DNA of 64,000 nt. It comes from Gracilaria gracilis (Eukaryota; Rhodophyta; Florideophyceae; Gracilariales; Gracilariaceae). Where the stretch lies: the NCBI GenBank assembly GCA_030374805.1, contig JARGSG010000036.1:186001-250000 (forward strand). Reading direction: 5' to 3'. Under the pieces are notes generated by a model. It did not search any database, had not been told where the DNA came from, and worked only from the letters and a program-made list of their open reading frames with translations. A program made the translations under genes and the position numbers. Numbering within the stretch: the stretch's first letter is position 1; every line of letters starts with the position of its first letter. This document shows positions 50,604 to 59,725 of the stretch, in pieces.

Positions 50604-50937
50604 ATGGCCAGCGGACATGCGGGGAGGCAATGGCTAGAGATCTTGAAGTTCAGCGTTTATGTCGGTACTCCCATTGCTGCAACCATTTACCTTGGAACGG
50701 GGGCGTACCCGTACTTGGAGAAGATCATTCACAACGTAAGCTTCAATTTGTTCTTTACAACGCGCACTTCAGAATGCTGACCTGTACCTCTTACGGTAGA
50801 CATCATATATTGTTTATCCACCTGAGGGAGAAGCACCCCCAACATCTGCCAATGAGATAAAGATTGCCAGGGAGGAAAGAAGAGCGAAGTACAGACGGCA
50901 TTCGTCCGAGTCGCAGATGAATGAAAAGATGGAGTAA
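50604..50937 (+). CDS. PET100-like cytochrome c oxidase assembly protein, two exons
   Basis: Exon 1 is 50604-50735 and exon 2 is 50800-50937; splicing a 64-bp intron gives 89 residues. The protein has a short basic start, then LEILKFSVYVGTPIAATIYL, matching the PET100 membrane helix (LE.F+...Y...P......). PYLEKIIHN follows, then after the splice TSYIVYPPEGEAPPTS, like the WPPE block, and a Lys/Arg/Glu-rich helical tail (IAREERRAKYRR). PET100 is an inner mitochondrial membrane factor for complex IV assembly. Each exon alone is too short to stand out, but the join is in frame and restores the expected layout. Confidence 0.78.
50736..50799 (+). other. Spliceosomal intron (64 bp) in the PET100-like gene
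   Basis: It starts GTAAGC and ends ACGGTAG, with a possible branch sequence GCTGAC at 50776-50781. It is nearly the same length as the thiolase intron. Confidence 0.78.
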
Positions 50938-51267
50938 GCAGAGTCGAGTTTTGTGTTTACAGCATCGGACGAACGTATGGTCAGAAGGCGAACAGGGATC
51001 TATCTACTCTTGCAAATCATCTTTGCTTCAACCGTGCGCTTTCATGCAAAGAGTGTGCCCAATATTTGCGATGATGTGTAACATAGCCAATTGCGGGCGA
51101 TAATGTCATCTGTTGATACAGATTGCTTAAGAAGCACCTAGGCCAGCTACACTGCAATCTAATACCTGAGGTGATGAAGAGGGTCTGCAGTCCAAACGAT
51201 GGCGAAAACACGACGGAAAGCACGACAGTTGGCTACGAAAGGCATAGCTTCCCAGATGTGTAGCAGC
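50938..51267. other. Convergent intergenic region
   Basis: 330 bp between the 3' ends of PET100-like and NUF2. Nothing recognised. Confidence 0.45.
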
Positions 51268-52695
51268 TCAGGAATCACTTAAACTCGAGAGGAACCTGCT
51301 GTTTTCCTCGAGCATGATAGACAAGGCTTTCTGCAAGTTTGTATGCATCTTTGCACTAGATGCATTGACTGTATTGTGCACCTCAAACCAATCTTCATAC
51401 ATTTCCTGCAGAGTTCCCAAAGCCTGCGCCGTTTGGTTGGCTAAGTCTTCTTTTTCTCTGTTCTTCTCCTCTAGAATTTGCTCCATTTTCTCCTTCTCCT
51501 GCATCAACTCCGTTCGAGCTTGAACGAGAACGTGATCTTCCTCTGTCTTTCCTTTCTCTATCTCGCTTTTCTGTTCGTCGACGCGAGCAATTTTTGCTTC
51601 TCCTGATTCAAGCCACCGCTTCACTTGCTCTTGCTTCTCTTCGATGGTCACTACTTCTGCTTCAGACTGCGCAATCTTTGTTTCAAATTGATGTTTACTT
51701 TGTTCGAACTCTTCCACCTTTCTCCGACCTGCAATATTTTCCTCGGCAGCCTGATTAGCTTCTTTTGCTGAACGCTTCGCTCCGTTTAGTTCCTCAGCCA
51801 AGTGGTTCAAGGATCGTCGCTCCCTTTCCGATGACGCAATGTGCTCATTTTCAGATTGGAGGGATTCTCGCATGCTGTCTATCTCCCCTTTCATACGGTC
51901 GGGTGAGGATACTACCTTAGCAGCCATGCGTTCATTTTCGTCTCTCAGTTTGGTTTTTTGCGCTATTTGGGAGGTACAGGTCTTGCTCTTCTGCGCGAGA
52001 ATGTCCTTTACCTCCCTTGTGTCATCCACTAGCGCTCGCTGCTGTTTATGAAGTTCATGAAGTTCCATGCTGAACTCTGACACAGTCTGTCGAACTCGTT
52101 CAACTTCCGGTTCTTCTGCCGTGCGCTTTTCTTCGATGCTTGAGATGTTTTGTCGAAGATTTGATGTCTCCGCCAGATTCTTTCGTTCAGCTTCGATCAA
52201 GTCGTCAGCTTCTTTCGTCTTGTTATCGAACACTTCTAGTCTGGTTGCGCGAAATTTGCTGAAATTGATGAGCGCTGAGAGCTGCCATAAGAAACGGGTC
52301 TTCTCAGGGGCAAGAATGTCTCGGATGCTGAGCTCGTTGAAACTCGCAGCTTGACATAGCTTTTGGCATTCCATAATGTAGTGCACGGTTGGAATGTTCT
52401 GTTCGTACAGTTCCGGATAATCGACGCATTCAAGGCTCCCGAATTCCGGCTGAGCCATATCTTCTGCGCGCTTGCCGTACACTTCTTCAATGAAGAAGTC
52501 CATGACCCCCTTGGCGTCTGTAACAGAAGGGTTTCTCAGAGTTTCTCGAGTGATCGGGCAGTTGAAAATGTTCTTCATGTCATCTTGGATTTCCGCGGGT
52601 GTCATTCGTGGGAATGGGAAGGTTGCTTGCGGCTCTGGTGCAGGGACCAGATGATCCCCTGGTCTGCTCCGACTTCGCGACGGTGGTAGCGCCAT
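51268..52695 (-). CDS. NUF2: Kinetochore protein NUF2
   Basis: The protein has 475 residues from the ATG at 52695-52693; the open frame continues to a GTG at 52767. Nuf2 pairs with Ndc80 in the Ndc80 complex that links kinetochores to spindle microtubules. The N-terminal calponin-homology region is recognisable from FPFPRMTPAEIQDDM and the block SIRDILAPEKTRFLWQLSALINFSKF. From about residue 160 the chain is a continuous coiled coil (Glu/Lys/Gln-rich heptads) nearly to the end, as expected. The length is close to fungal and animal Nuf2 (about 450-465). It is single exon. Confidence 0.93.
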   Translation of the reverse strand: MALPPSRSRSRPGDHLVPAPEPQATFPFPRMTPAEIQDDMKNIFNCPITRETLRNPSVTDAKGVMDFFIEEVYGKRAEDMAQPEFGSLECVDYPELYEQNIPTVHYIMECQKLCQAASFNELSIRDILAPEKTRFLWQLSALINFSKFRATRLEVFDNKTKEADDLIEAERKNLAETSNLRQNISSIEEKRTAEEPEVERVRQTVSEFSMELHELHKQQRALVDDTREVKDILAQKSKTCTSQIAQKTKLRDENERMAAKVVSSPDRMKGEIDSMRESLQSENEHIASSERERRSLNHLAEELNGAKRSAKEANQAAEENIAGRRKVEEFEQSKHQFETKIAQSEAEVVTIEEKQEQVKRWLESGEAKIARVDEQKSEIEKGKTEEDHVLVQARTELMQEKEKMEQILEEKNREKEDLANQTAQALGTLQEMYEDWFEVHNTVNASSAKMHTNLQKALSIMLEENSRFLSSLSDS

Positions 52696-53921
52696 TTTGA
52701 AAGAAGAAGAATTGTTTGGCGTGAAGTATGGCAAAAGTCGACTGCCTGCCGGAGCGCTCGCTTCCACGCACGACTGAAGCGACTAAGATAACGCTCTCCA
52801 AACTGTTGTTGATAGACTGGTGATGAAAGAACAAGCAGGGAGTCTGGTCTGCTGACGAGCGGAATCCACACAGCAAAATCACACTCACAGAAACAGCGCG
52901 GAAGAGGAGAAGTCGATAAGAAATGAAAACGACGGACAATAGCGCAAGCACAGAAGCGAAGCCAGGAAGAAGCGGAAGGGCGAAACTATAATTACAACGT
53001 TCGTAGCGAGGGCGCTGGCGAGGAAACGAGCGAAAAGTGCGAAACGATGCCACTCCTAGAACGGGTGAGGTGCAACGCTGCTTCGGACAATAACCTATAC
53101 CTTCATTGCTATGGCTACCATTGTATGCGGGTTTCAGATGGAAGTTTCAAATTTGAATTTTCAAAACGGACGAACGGAATGGCGAGTCGAGAGTTTTTTG
53201 GCGGGAAAATGTCGAAAATACCAAGGGTAAGAGGGCTAACACCCAAGTTTGGTGACCAAACCCATCATCATGCACCGCGGTCGATGAGGTTCGCTACCGC
53301 TCCACCCCGCCTACTCTTGCACGGAGCTTTGCGAATTCTTTTGTCCCTTGTGCAGGATTTGTTTTGTGGAATGCTAGAACTTTCTCCTACCTCTAAAGCG
53401 TAGGAACGGATTCCGGCCGAAGTGGGAAACAATGCAGCTTACATCTGTTGCTACACGTACAAGCTGACGGTTCCATGCTAAGACCTGATTGCAAGGGCGA
53501 AAAGCAATTTATGTAACTCATCTGCGTACATGCTCTTGAGTCAAGAGTCTTGACGGGTTTAGTAAACGCTGCGGAAATGATGCCCCATCATGCTCGGTAC
53601 AAGCAACCAACTACATACGTTACAGATACAGCCCAAAACGTGTTTCAGTCAACTGCGGCGTGCACTGGTAGCGTCGATCACATATCGCTCTCTCCAGCTA
53701 AAAACGCCTGTAAATGTAGCAATTCTTTATGCCGGTATGAACTCCAACGAAATCTGTTTCGTGCGAAGCCTTCGTTCACCATTTAAGATATATTCACACA
53801 GCATTTGAACACAGAACTTCATCACGACAGACATCCTCAATGTGATCCAAGTATGGTAAGGAAATACCTCTTAACCACCTTCAATTCAAAGCCATCGCCA
53901 TAGAACTGAACTCTCGTGTTC
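52696..53921. other. Intergenic region upstream of NUF2
   Basis: 1.2 kb with no recognised gene. A 73-codon plus-strand frame from the ATG at 53179 (MASREFFGGKMSKIPRV) has no family resemblance. The left part should contain the NUF2 promoter. Confidence 0.4.
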
Positions 53922-55295
53922 TCAAGCTTGCTTCTCCTCGCCCTCTTTCTCCTGTTTTTTTCTGCTGGCAATCAACGTCGCAGCGATGATGAGAGCACCG
54001 CCTGCCAAACCTCGAGGTCCAAAGCTTTCACCGAGCAAAAATACAGCCAGTGCGCCAGCCCACAGCGGCTGAGTAGCAAAAATCACCACCGCTTCACTGG
54101 CTGGGACACCCTGTTGTCCCTTTGTTTGCGCCCAACCCGACAGTGCCGATGACACCAAGCCGGTCCAACCGACAACGAGCGCACTGATCGCAATTGCATT
54201 GAAGGTCCATGACACCACGTGTTCCGGAGAATCGCTAGGAGCATGGATAATGTTTGAGCCAACTTCTGCGAAAAGTGCCCAGCCAATTGACAAGAGTGCC
54301 TGTACGGCAATCTTTGTCGCTACCAACGGATTCGCCGCGACGGTATTGCAGTACTTCTCTAATCTAAACACGTACGCTGAGAAAAAGAGAGCGGACACTA
54401 CTTCTAACGCATCCCCGGAAAGAGAAGCGACGGTGCCATGTCCCTTGTCGGAGCTAAGGAGCGCAACACCGCTGACTGCGACCAAAGAGGAAACCCATGT
54501 AGTGATTGGGATCTTCGCCTTGCCAAGAACGCCCGCCATGACAGGAACAATAACGGTCTGCAGTTGCACCAAGAAAGCAGCTCGACTGGCGCTGGTCTGT
54601 TGCAGACCAATGACCTGCGCGACGTTCGCCAGGAACACGTACACACCAAGCTCAATCCCCGCCGGAAAAAAGGAAAAACGATTGTTCTCGTCGGTGGCTG
54701 CTTTGTCGTTGCTGCGATTTAAGAACGCTTTCGCTTCGGATATAATGATGGGAACATAGATTATTGTGGATAATAACAGACGCTCGGAATTGAAAATGGC
54801 GGGATCTTGATGTGGTTCCTGAGAGTATAAAAGACGAACGGCCGGTGCGAAGGATCCCCACATCAACGGAACGGTGAACAATAACCACCGTGATGGCACA
54901 CTGAGCTTCAGGGGCCCAATGGATAGATCAATGCCCGGTGCTTCTGGCGATCCGGGGCTTGAAAGCGCTTCCGTTGATGGGACGCTATTGGAAGCGGCAA
55001 CGTTTGCAGCAAGTTTTTCCTGTTCAGGCGGATTGTCTCTGGACGGGCTTGCGGAGCTTGTGTTCTCAGTGGAGGGTGAGGTGAGCGGTTGCGTTGTGGA
55101 CTGCTGTTCATCACTCTGAATGGAGAGTGAAGTGCATTTTCTGCGACGACAGTCGGGGGTGACGGGAAATTGAGACGTTCGACGCCGCTTTGAGGTGGTA
55201 TAGGTTGTTGTTAATTGGCGGTTGGTGTGGTGACGGAAGGAAAGCTGAAACGAAGGAGCTGTGACAAAGGTGGAACATTGCACTATTGAGCGCAT
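53922..55295 (-). CDS. EamA/DMT-family transporter, plastid-type
   Basis: The protein has 457 residues from the ATG at 55295-55293. The frame stays open to 55637, but that part is Cys/His/Arg-rich and unlike coding sequence. The first 50 residues are Ser/Thr/Arg-rich like a transit peptide, followed by a Ser/Pro-rich linker. The membrane part (about residue 135 on) has ten hydrophobic helices in two EamA halves: WLLFTVPLMWGSFAPAVRLLY, GLQQTSASRAAFLVQLQTVIVPVM and EAVVIFATQPLWAGALAVFLLGE. Plant and algal members lie in the plastid envelope or other membranes and carry metabolites. The substrate cannot be told. The C-terminal tail is basic and acidic. Confidence 0.85.
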   Translation of the reverse strand: MRSIVQCSTFVTAPSFQLSFRHHTNRQLTTTYTTSKRRRTSQFPVTPDCRRRKCTSLSIQSDEQQSTTQPLTSPSTENTSSASPSRDNPPEQEKLAANVAASNSVPSTEALSSPGSPEAPGIDLSIGPLKLSVPSRWLLFTVPLMWGSFAPAVRLLYSQEPHQDPAIFNSERLLLSTIIYVPIIISEAKAFLNRSNDKAATDENNRFSFFPAGIELGVYVFLANVAQVIGLQQTSASRAAFLVQLQTVIVPVMAGVLGKAKIPITTWVSSLVAVSGVALLSSDKGHGTVASLSGDALEVVSALFFSAYVFRLEKYCNTVAANPLVATKIAVQALLSIGWALFAEVGSNIIHAPSDSPEHVVSWTFNAIAISALVVGWTGLVSSALSGWAQTKGQQGVPASEAVVIFATQPLWAGALAVFLLGESFGPRGLAGGALIIAATLIASRKKQEKEGEEKQA

Positions 55296-55931
55296 GATGT
55301 GCAAATTGTTGCGCGTCTCTGGTTGAGCGGAAGGAGGGGAGGTCGAAAACGCCTGAACGCAACAACAGTGATGAATTGTGCAAAGCAGCAGAAAAGGCGA
55401 ACAGGCAATGCCGCAATACGTTTGAAGATAGATATGGACGCGCTCTCTTCCACGGGAGAGCAGCCTTCGAACGTGCTCGGCAAATTTGGTCCGACCGTCG
55501 CCGTAGCGTCTACACGCAAACAAGCGGCCGCGCGTCGAGAAGGCGGTGCTCGCATGACATGAGCAGAGAGATCTATTCGCCATTAATTTGCGTGGGTATT
55601 TCCATGCGGCGCGTTTGCTGGGCAGCGTGTGGCCCACATCGCTTGACGATTCGCTTCAACTACCACTGGGCAGGTTCTCATTCGGTGCGCACGCGCGTTC
55701 ACAGATATCTCACATGGCGCGCTTCGTTTGGGGACGGGCGGCTTCGTTCTTCAAACCCACTAAACGCGTCCATGAGATCAATCATTTGACTTGATAGATA
55801 GATAGTATCTCAATAGCGTCACTACTGTAGCTCCAAGGCCGCAGAGTCGATCACACTTTGAGACGAATGTTCATCATTCCGAATCTAAAGCACTACCGCA
55901 ACGTTGAGCACAGAAGCGCAATCGTCACAAA
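55296..55931. promoter_or_regulatory. Divergent promoter region (EamA transporter/TPR protein)
   Basis: 636 bp between divergent starts. A short (GATA)n-like run at 55791-55806 is the only repeat seen. Confidence 0.4.
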
Positions 55932-56975
55932 ATGGGACTGAAGAGCAAATCAAGTTGCAATCAGACCGTGCTGTTCTGCCGCATTGGCGCGTTTACCCTC
56001 ACCAAGAGTCAATGGGCAACAGGCGCGAAATGGTCATGCACCGCACGGCCACAAGCGATGCAAAGCAACAGCATTTCGTGCAGCGCAACAATGAACACTA
56101 CGGAAAGCACGATGAAAGCGCAAACAAGTGTCAGTCGAAGAAGCGTTCTGATTGCTGCGGCGACTCAACTGATACTAGCACCACTGGCGGCCGCACAAGC
56201 CGCGACCCCAAACGCGAAGCAGAACGCAAGCGCGGTGGAAGAGTTTCGAAAGGTGACGGCGTTACAAGACTTGGCGTTCGAGTATACCAATCAACTGCGC
56301 TTTTCAGACGCGGAGATACTGTGGACCAAGCTAATATCTCTCAACGAGAACAACGCGGCAGCGTACAGTAATCGCGGCAACTGCCGAACGTCGCAAGGAA
56401 AGCTGGACCAAGCCATTGACGATTTCAATCGCGCTATCAGTCTTGCCCCAGAGGAACCGGACTGTTATCTAGGGCTAGGCGTGGCGTTAGAAGGGCTACG
56501 AAAGTACGAAGACGCTTTACAAGCTTTTCAAACAAGCAACGAACTGTCGGAGAAACGGTTCGGCAAAGCGGACGCCGTGGCGCTGAACAATATCGGAAAC
56601 GCTTACGGCGGACTGGGAAATTGGAAACAGGCATGTGCGTATTACAAACGCGCGGCGCTGACCGATAGCAAGTTCGTGTTCGCGCTGGCAAACCAGGCGT
56701 TGGCCGAATTGCAACTGGGCATGGACGAGGACGCGGTGCAGACGATGCGCTTTCTTACACTGAAGTACCCGCGCTTTGGCGACATGCACGCCGCGATGGC
56801 GATGGTGCTGTGGGAACGCGGCGACGGCGCGCTGGCGGAGGACGAATGGTACAAGGCGGTCCAGAGCGACGGCAGGTACGCAGATGTGAAGTGGGTGAGC
56901 GAGGTCAGGAGATGGCCGCCGCGACTGGTGGCGATCCTGACGCGCTTCCGTGGGCTGCGCAAGCCGTCGCCATGA
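55932..56975 (+). CDS. TPR protein with twin-arginine lumen-type targeting
   Basis: The protein has 347 residues from the ATG at 55932. It has a bipartite N terminus: a Ser/Thr/Lys-rich first part, then SRRSVLIAAATQLILAPLAAAQA (Arg69-Arg70), a twin-arginine signal with an Ala-X-Ala-type cleavage end. This suggests transport into the thylakoid lumen. Five or so tetratricopeptide repeats follow from about residue 110 (AAYSNRGNCRTSQGKLDQAIDDFNRA, DCYLGLGVALEGLRKYEDAL, ALNNIGNAYGGLGNWKQACAYYKRA). Such proteins act as scaffolds in photosystem assembly in related organisms. The exact partner is unknown. Confidence 0.82.
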   Translation: MGLKSKSSCNQTVLFCRIGAFTLTKSQWATGAKWSCTARPQAMQSNSISCSATMNTTESTMKAQTSVSRRSVLIAAATQLILAPLAAAQAATPNAKQNASAVEEFRKVTALQDLAFEYTNQLRFSDAEILWTKLISLNENNAAAYSNRGNCRTSQGKLDQAIDDFNRAISLAPEEPDCYLGLGVALEGLRKYEDALQAFQTSNELSEKRFGKADAVALNNIGNAYGGLGNWKQACAYYKRAALTDSKFVFALANQALAELQLGMDEDAVQTMRFLTLKYPRFGDMHAAMAMVLWERGDGALAEDEWYKAVQSDGRYADVKWVSEVRRWPPRLVAILTRFRGLRKPSP

Positions 56976-57598
56976 GGGCGGCGGCAGGCTCTTCAGTGGA
57001 GGGTAGCGTTTCACCGTACAAAACAAGCAGCGCTGTAGCTTGCAGCGGCGTCACGCCCAGCATGCGCATGGACGCGCTCCTGCTCCGGCGCTGACACTCC
57101 GCCGCGGAAGGCGCGAGCAGATAAGCTCCGGAAGACGCAGCTCCTTGTCTGTATAACGGCGTAGGACATGCGCCGCCGCGCTTACAGCGCGCGTCTTGGC
57201 CATGTGGGGGGCGTACGGTAAGCACCCGTGCGAGCGCATGCTAATTTGAACGCCAAGACTTGGTGATGCGCGGTTGCGCGCGCGGCCGCCAATGAGCGCG
57301 CAGCTTTTATTGTTTGAACGCCTTCGATGTGGACCGCACGTGGTGGTTCACCATTACACTGCCAAATGTTCGCTCCAAGCCGCTGTCTCTCGACACATCG
57401 CCCGTTTGCTATTCTTGTAGACGCTTCACGTCGCCCGTTCGCGCTCATCGTGCCCTAGCGCCGCCACCTTCTTCCGTCTTTACCCGTGCTCCGTGTACTT
57501 CTCGTCCGCCCCTTCCCCTTCCCCTTCCCCTGCCTCCTTCTCAGTCGGCCGCCGTTGCTCCCTTCCACCCGTGACTGTCGCCCGGTCTGTCGCACTCT
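56976..57598. other. GC-rich intergenic region
   Basis: 623 bp between two plus-strand genes, noticeably more GC-rich than the left half of the window. A (CCTTCC)n run lies at about 57506-57530. No gene; it should include the sulfotransferase promoter. Confidence 0.45.
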
Positions 57599-58708
57599 AT
57601 GAAGCCACTGAGCCCGTGGCAGAAGGAAAGAATGAAGCAAGTGTCCAAACAGCTAATCGCCAACATCGTCGTCATCGTGCTCGTATGCTACGTCATTCTA
57701 GCCATCGAGCAGATTCGCACCGCAAACTGCAACAACAGCGATAACGTCCTCGCCCCTCTTAACACCTCTCTCGCCGCACTCGCACAACCTCCACCCTTAC
57801 AAGATGAGCAGCTTACAGCCGCTCAAGTCCACGCTTCGGAGACCTTGCGGGAAACACCCTTGACGTCTGCCTCTCGTTCTCGACACGAGCGCGCGCTGCC
57901 GGGATGCGCTGCGTCGGGTACCACCGCGCGTACCTTTTTGATGGTTTTTATGGGCCATTCTGGATCTAGTGCCCTCTTGTCTGAGCTCGCCGCCCATTCC
58001 AAGGTGTATGTTGAAAACCCTGAACTCGTCGACCATCAGGAAGTATTCAACACCACTGCTGCGCTTGAGACTACGCGCGCTTTCTTTGACCGTGGCATCG
58101 GCAATGGGCAGGTTCCAGGCTTTAAGATCCGCCCCGTGCATATCATGAACGAACCGGATGAGTGGCGGAAACTGGTTGAGGAGTATGACACTAGAATAAT
58201 CTGGCAGTATCGTAAGAACTTCTTCAAGGCGGCTGTGGGTGAGTACAAGTTGCGCTTCTTGAATGATACCAGTGTGATTGAGGGCTTGAGATCCAACTTG
58301 ACACAGGCAAAACGCTGTGAGGTCGGAACCTGCTCGTTCCCCGTTACCGACTTTTCGTTCTTGCATGGTTTGGTGAGGGAGGTATGGCGGTCGCAAAGGA
58401 ACATTGTGTCTGGCGTGAATGTTGTATCGCGTGAAGGGTGTATTCGTGAAGCTCCGTATGAAGATTATTTGCATAATCGGGAAAATACGTTGAAGGATAT
58501 GTTCCGTTTCCTTGGTCTTGACTTTGAACACACTCAACCTTCTCGCTTTAAGGCAACTAGCGATAACTTGTGTGATGTGGTGACAAATTGGGAGGACTTG
58601 TGTCAAAAGTTCTATGTGTGTCCTACCATGGCGCATTTGCTAGAGGATGAGAACAACAACTGTTATTGTCCTGTGGTGAGTGGCTCTACGGAACTGTGTG
58701 AGATCTAA
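57599..58708 (+). CDS. Golgi-type carbohydrate sulfotransferase-like protein
   Basis: The protein has 369 residues from the ATG at 57599. It has a short basic cytosolic tail, then one membrane anchor (about 20-37, IANIVVIVLVCYVILAI), giving type II topology, and a stem. The catalytic part opens with FLMVFMGHSGSSALLSELA (about 112-130), the PAPS 5'-phosphosulfate loop. RIIWQYRKNFFKAAVGEY follows, matching the 3'-phosphate-binding region (R...S-like). The C-terminal half has five or more Cys, likely disulfides. It would move sulfate from PAPS to a sugar in the Golgi. A cell-wall galactan acceptor is suggested only by the red-algal setting. Confidence 0.75.
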   Translation: MKPLSPWQKERMKQVSKQLIANIVVIVLVCYVILAIEQIRTANCNNSDNVLAPLNTSLAALAQPPPLQDEQLTAAQVHASETLRETPLTSASRSRHERALPGCAASGTTARTFLMVFMGHSGSSALLSELAAHSKVYVENPELVDHQEVFNTTAALETTRAFFDRGIGNGQVPGFKIRPVHIMNEPDEWRKLVEEYDTRIIWQYRKNFFKAAVGEYKLRFLNDTSVIEGLRSNLTQAKRCEVGTCSFPVTDFSFLHGLVREVWRSQRNIVSGVNVVSREGCIREAPYEDYLHNRENTLKDMFRFLGLDFEHTQPSRFKATSDNLCDVVTNWEDLCQKFYVCPTMAHLLEDENNNCYCPVVSGSTELCEI

Positions 58709-59725
58709 AGTGATGGCTTTTTTGCTTTACTAGATATTTGCTTGGTTTTGCTGCGCCGTGGATTGTTTTGGGGCTGGTGGTGTGGTTATTTGGCGGTGTT
58801 ATTACATTCGGTAGTGCTGGAAAGTGTGATTGTGGCTCGGTGATTCTATTTTTGTGTGTAGTTGAAATACCGTTGCCGTTGCAGCTCTCTTGCTCTGGTT
58901 GGGGAGGTTGGTTAGTTGGCGATGAATGAATTGTCGTTTTTTTTGTTGTACTCTCAGTGTGGTTTGTTCCTTGTCGTAGAGGAGGTGAGCTGTGCTCTTA
59001 TGGTGCGTAACTGAGGAGCCGCTTCAAGACGTGTAAACGATTATCGACCCGCCCACGACTCACTGTTGCAAATTTTTGCTCGAGTTCTGGTTTTGGGCGA
59101 TATCGTTTCGTTGGCGAAGATTGTTCCCGGTGCAACTCGGCGCGTGCGGCTGCGAGTGTAATCGCGCGTTAAGTTTAGCAAAGCGTGTGGGGGGCGGGGA
59201 CGTCGTCGTCGTCGTCTCGCTTCGGAGATGTTTCACACAGGTGCCCAGTTCTGTTGAGATTCCCAATGGGCTGCCACAGCGTGTTTGGGCTACAGCATGT
59301 TTAGGCTACAGAAGCTTTGTTTCCTCGATCCCGCACTTTGGTGTGCTTCCAGACAAAAGGAGGCGCTGTTTCGAAACGTTTTTGGTGCATTTTGGGCGAT
59401 TGATCCGGCCGCTGCCTGCGTGGCGCCATGCACTGCAGTGCTGACGGACGACGCGGAAGGCGGGCAACGGCCTGTCGCTGCCGCGTGTCTCGAGCGCGCT
59501 GCCATATCGATATCTATCTTGACGCTGTGTGAGCTGCCGTGTTCGCCCTGTATCTACCAACGGTACCTGTACCTACAGCCGGTACGCCCGTACCGCTCGG
59601 TGATACTTCGCATCCAACAGCCGGCGCCACAAGTCGATCACGCTGCATGCGTCGTTCACACCGTCGCTCGCAGCACCGCCACCGCCTCCGCCGCCTCCGC
59701 CGCCTCCGTTGCCGCCCCCGCTCAC
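58709..59725. other. Intergenic region, GC-rich and Ala-coding near its end
   Basis: About 1 kb between the sulfotransferase and TTC27 genes. From 59297 the TTC27 frame is already open, but it looks non-conserved. It includes a (CCGCCT)n run at 59674-59719 and a GTAC-rich tract at about 59556-59597. The promoter and 5' UTR are probably here. Confidence 0.4.
59674..59719 (+). repeat. (CCGCCT)n microsatellite-like run just before the TTC27 start
   Basis: CCGCCT/CCGCCA units repeat about six times with minor variation and end 7 bp before the ATG at 59726. In frame it would encode alternating Ala and Ser. Confidence 0.75.

Noticed and set aside
53179-53403. Short plus-strand frame with RVRGLTPK, reminiscent of ribosomal protein eS30
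   Set aside because: Only the few residues resemble eS30; the rest does not, and no splice variant gives the basic C terminus.
53553-53622. Intron-like minus-strand segment (GTATGT to TTTACTAAA to CAAG, 70 bp)
   Set aside because: The flanking sequence is not open or protein-like in any phase, so no gene can be built around it.
55296-55637. Longer N terminus of the EamA transporter
   Set aside because: The extra codons are Cys/His/Arg-rich without transit-peptide character; the ATG at 55295 is followed by a good transit-like sequence.
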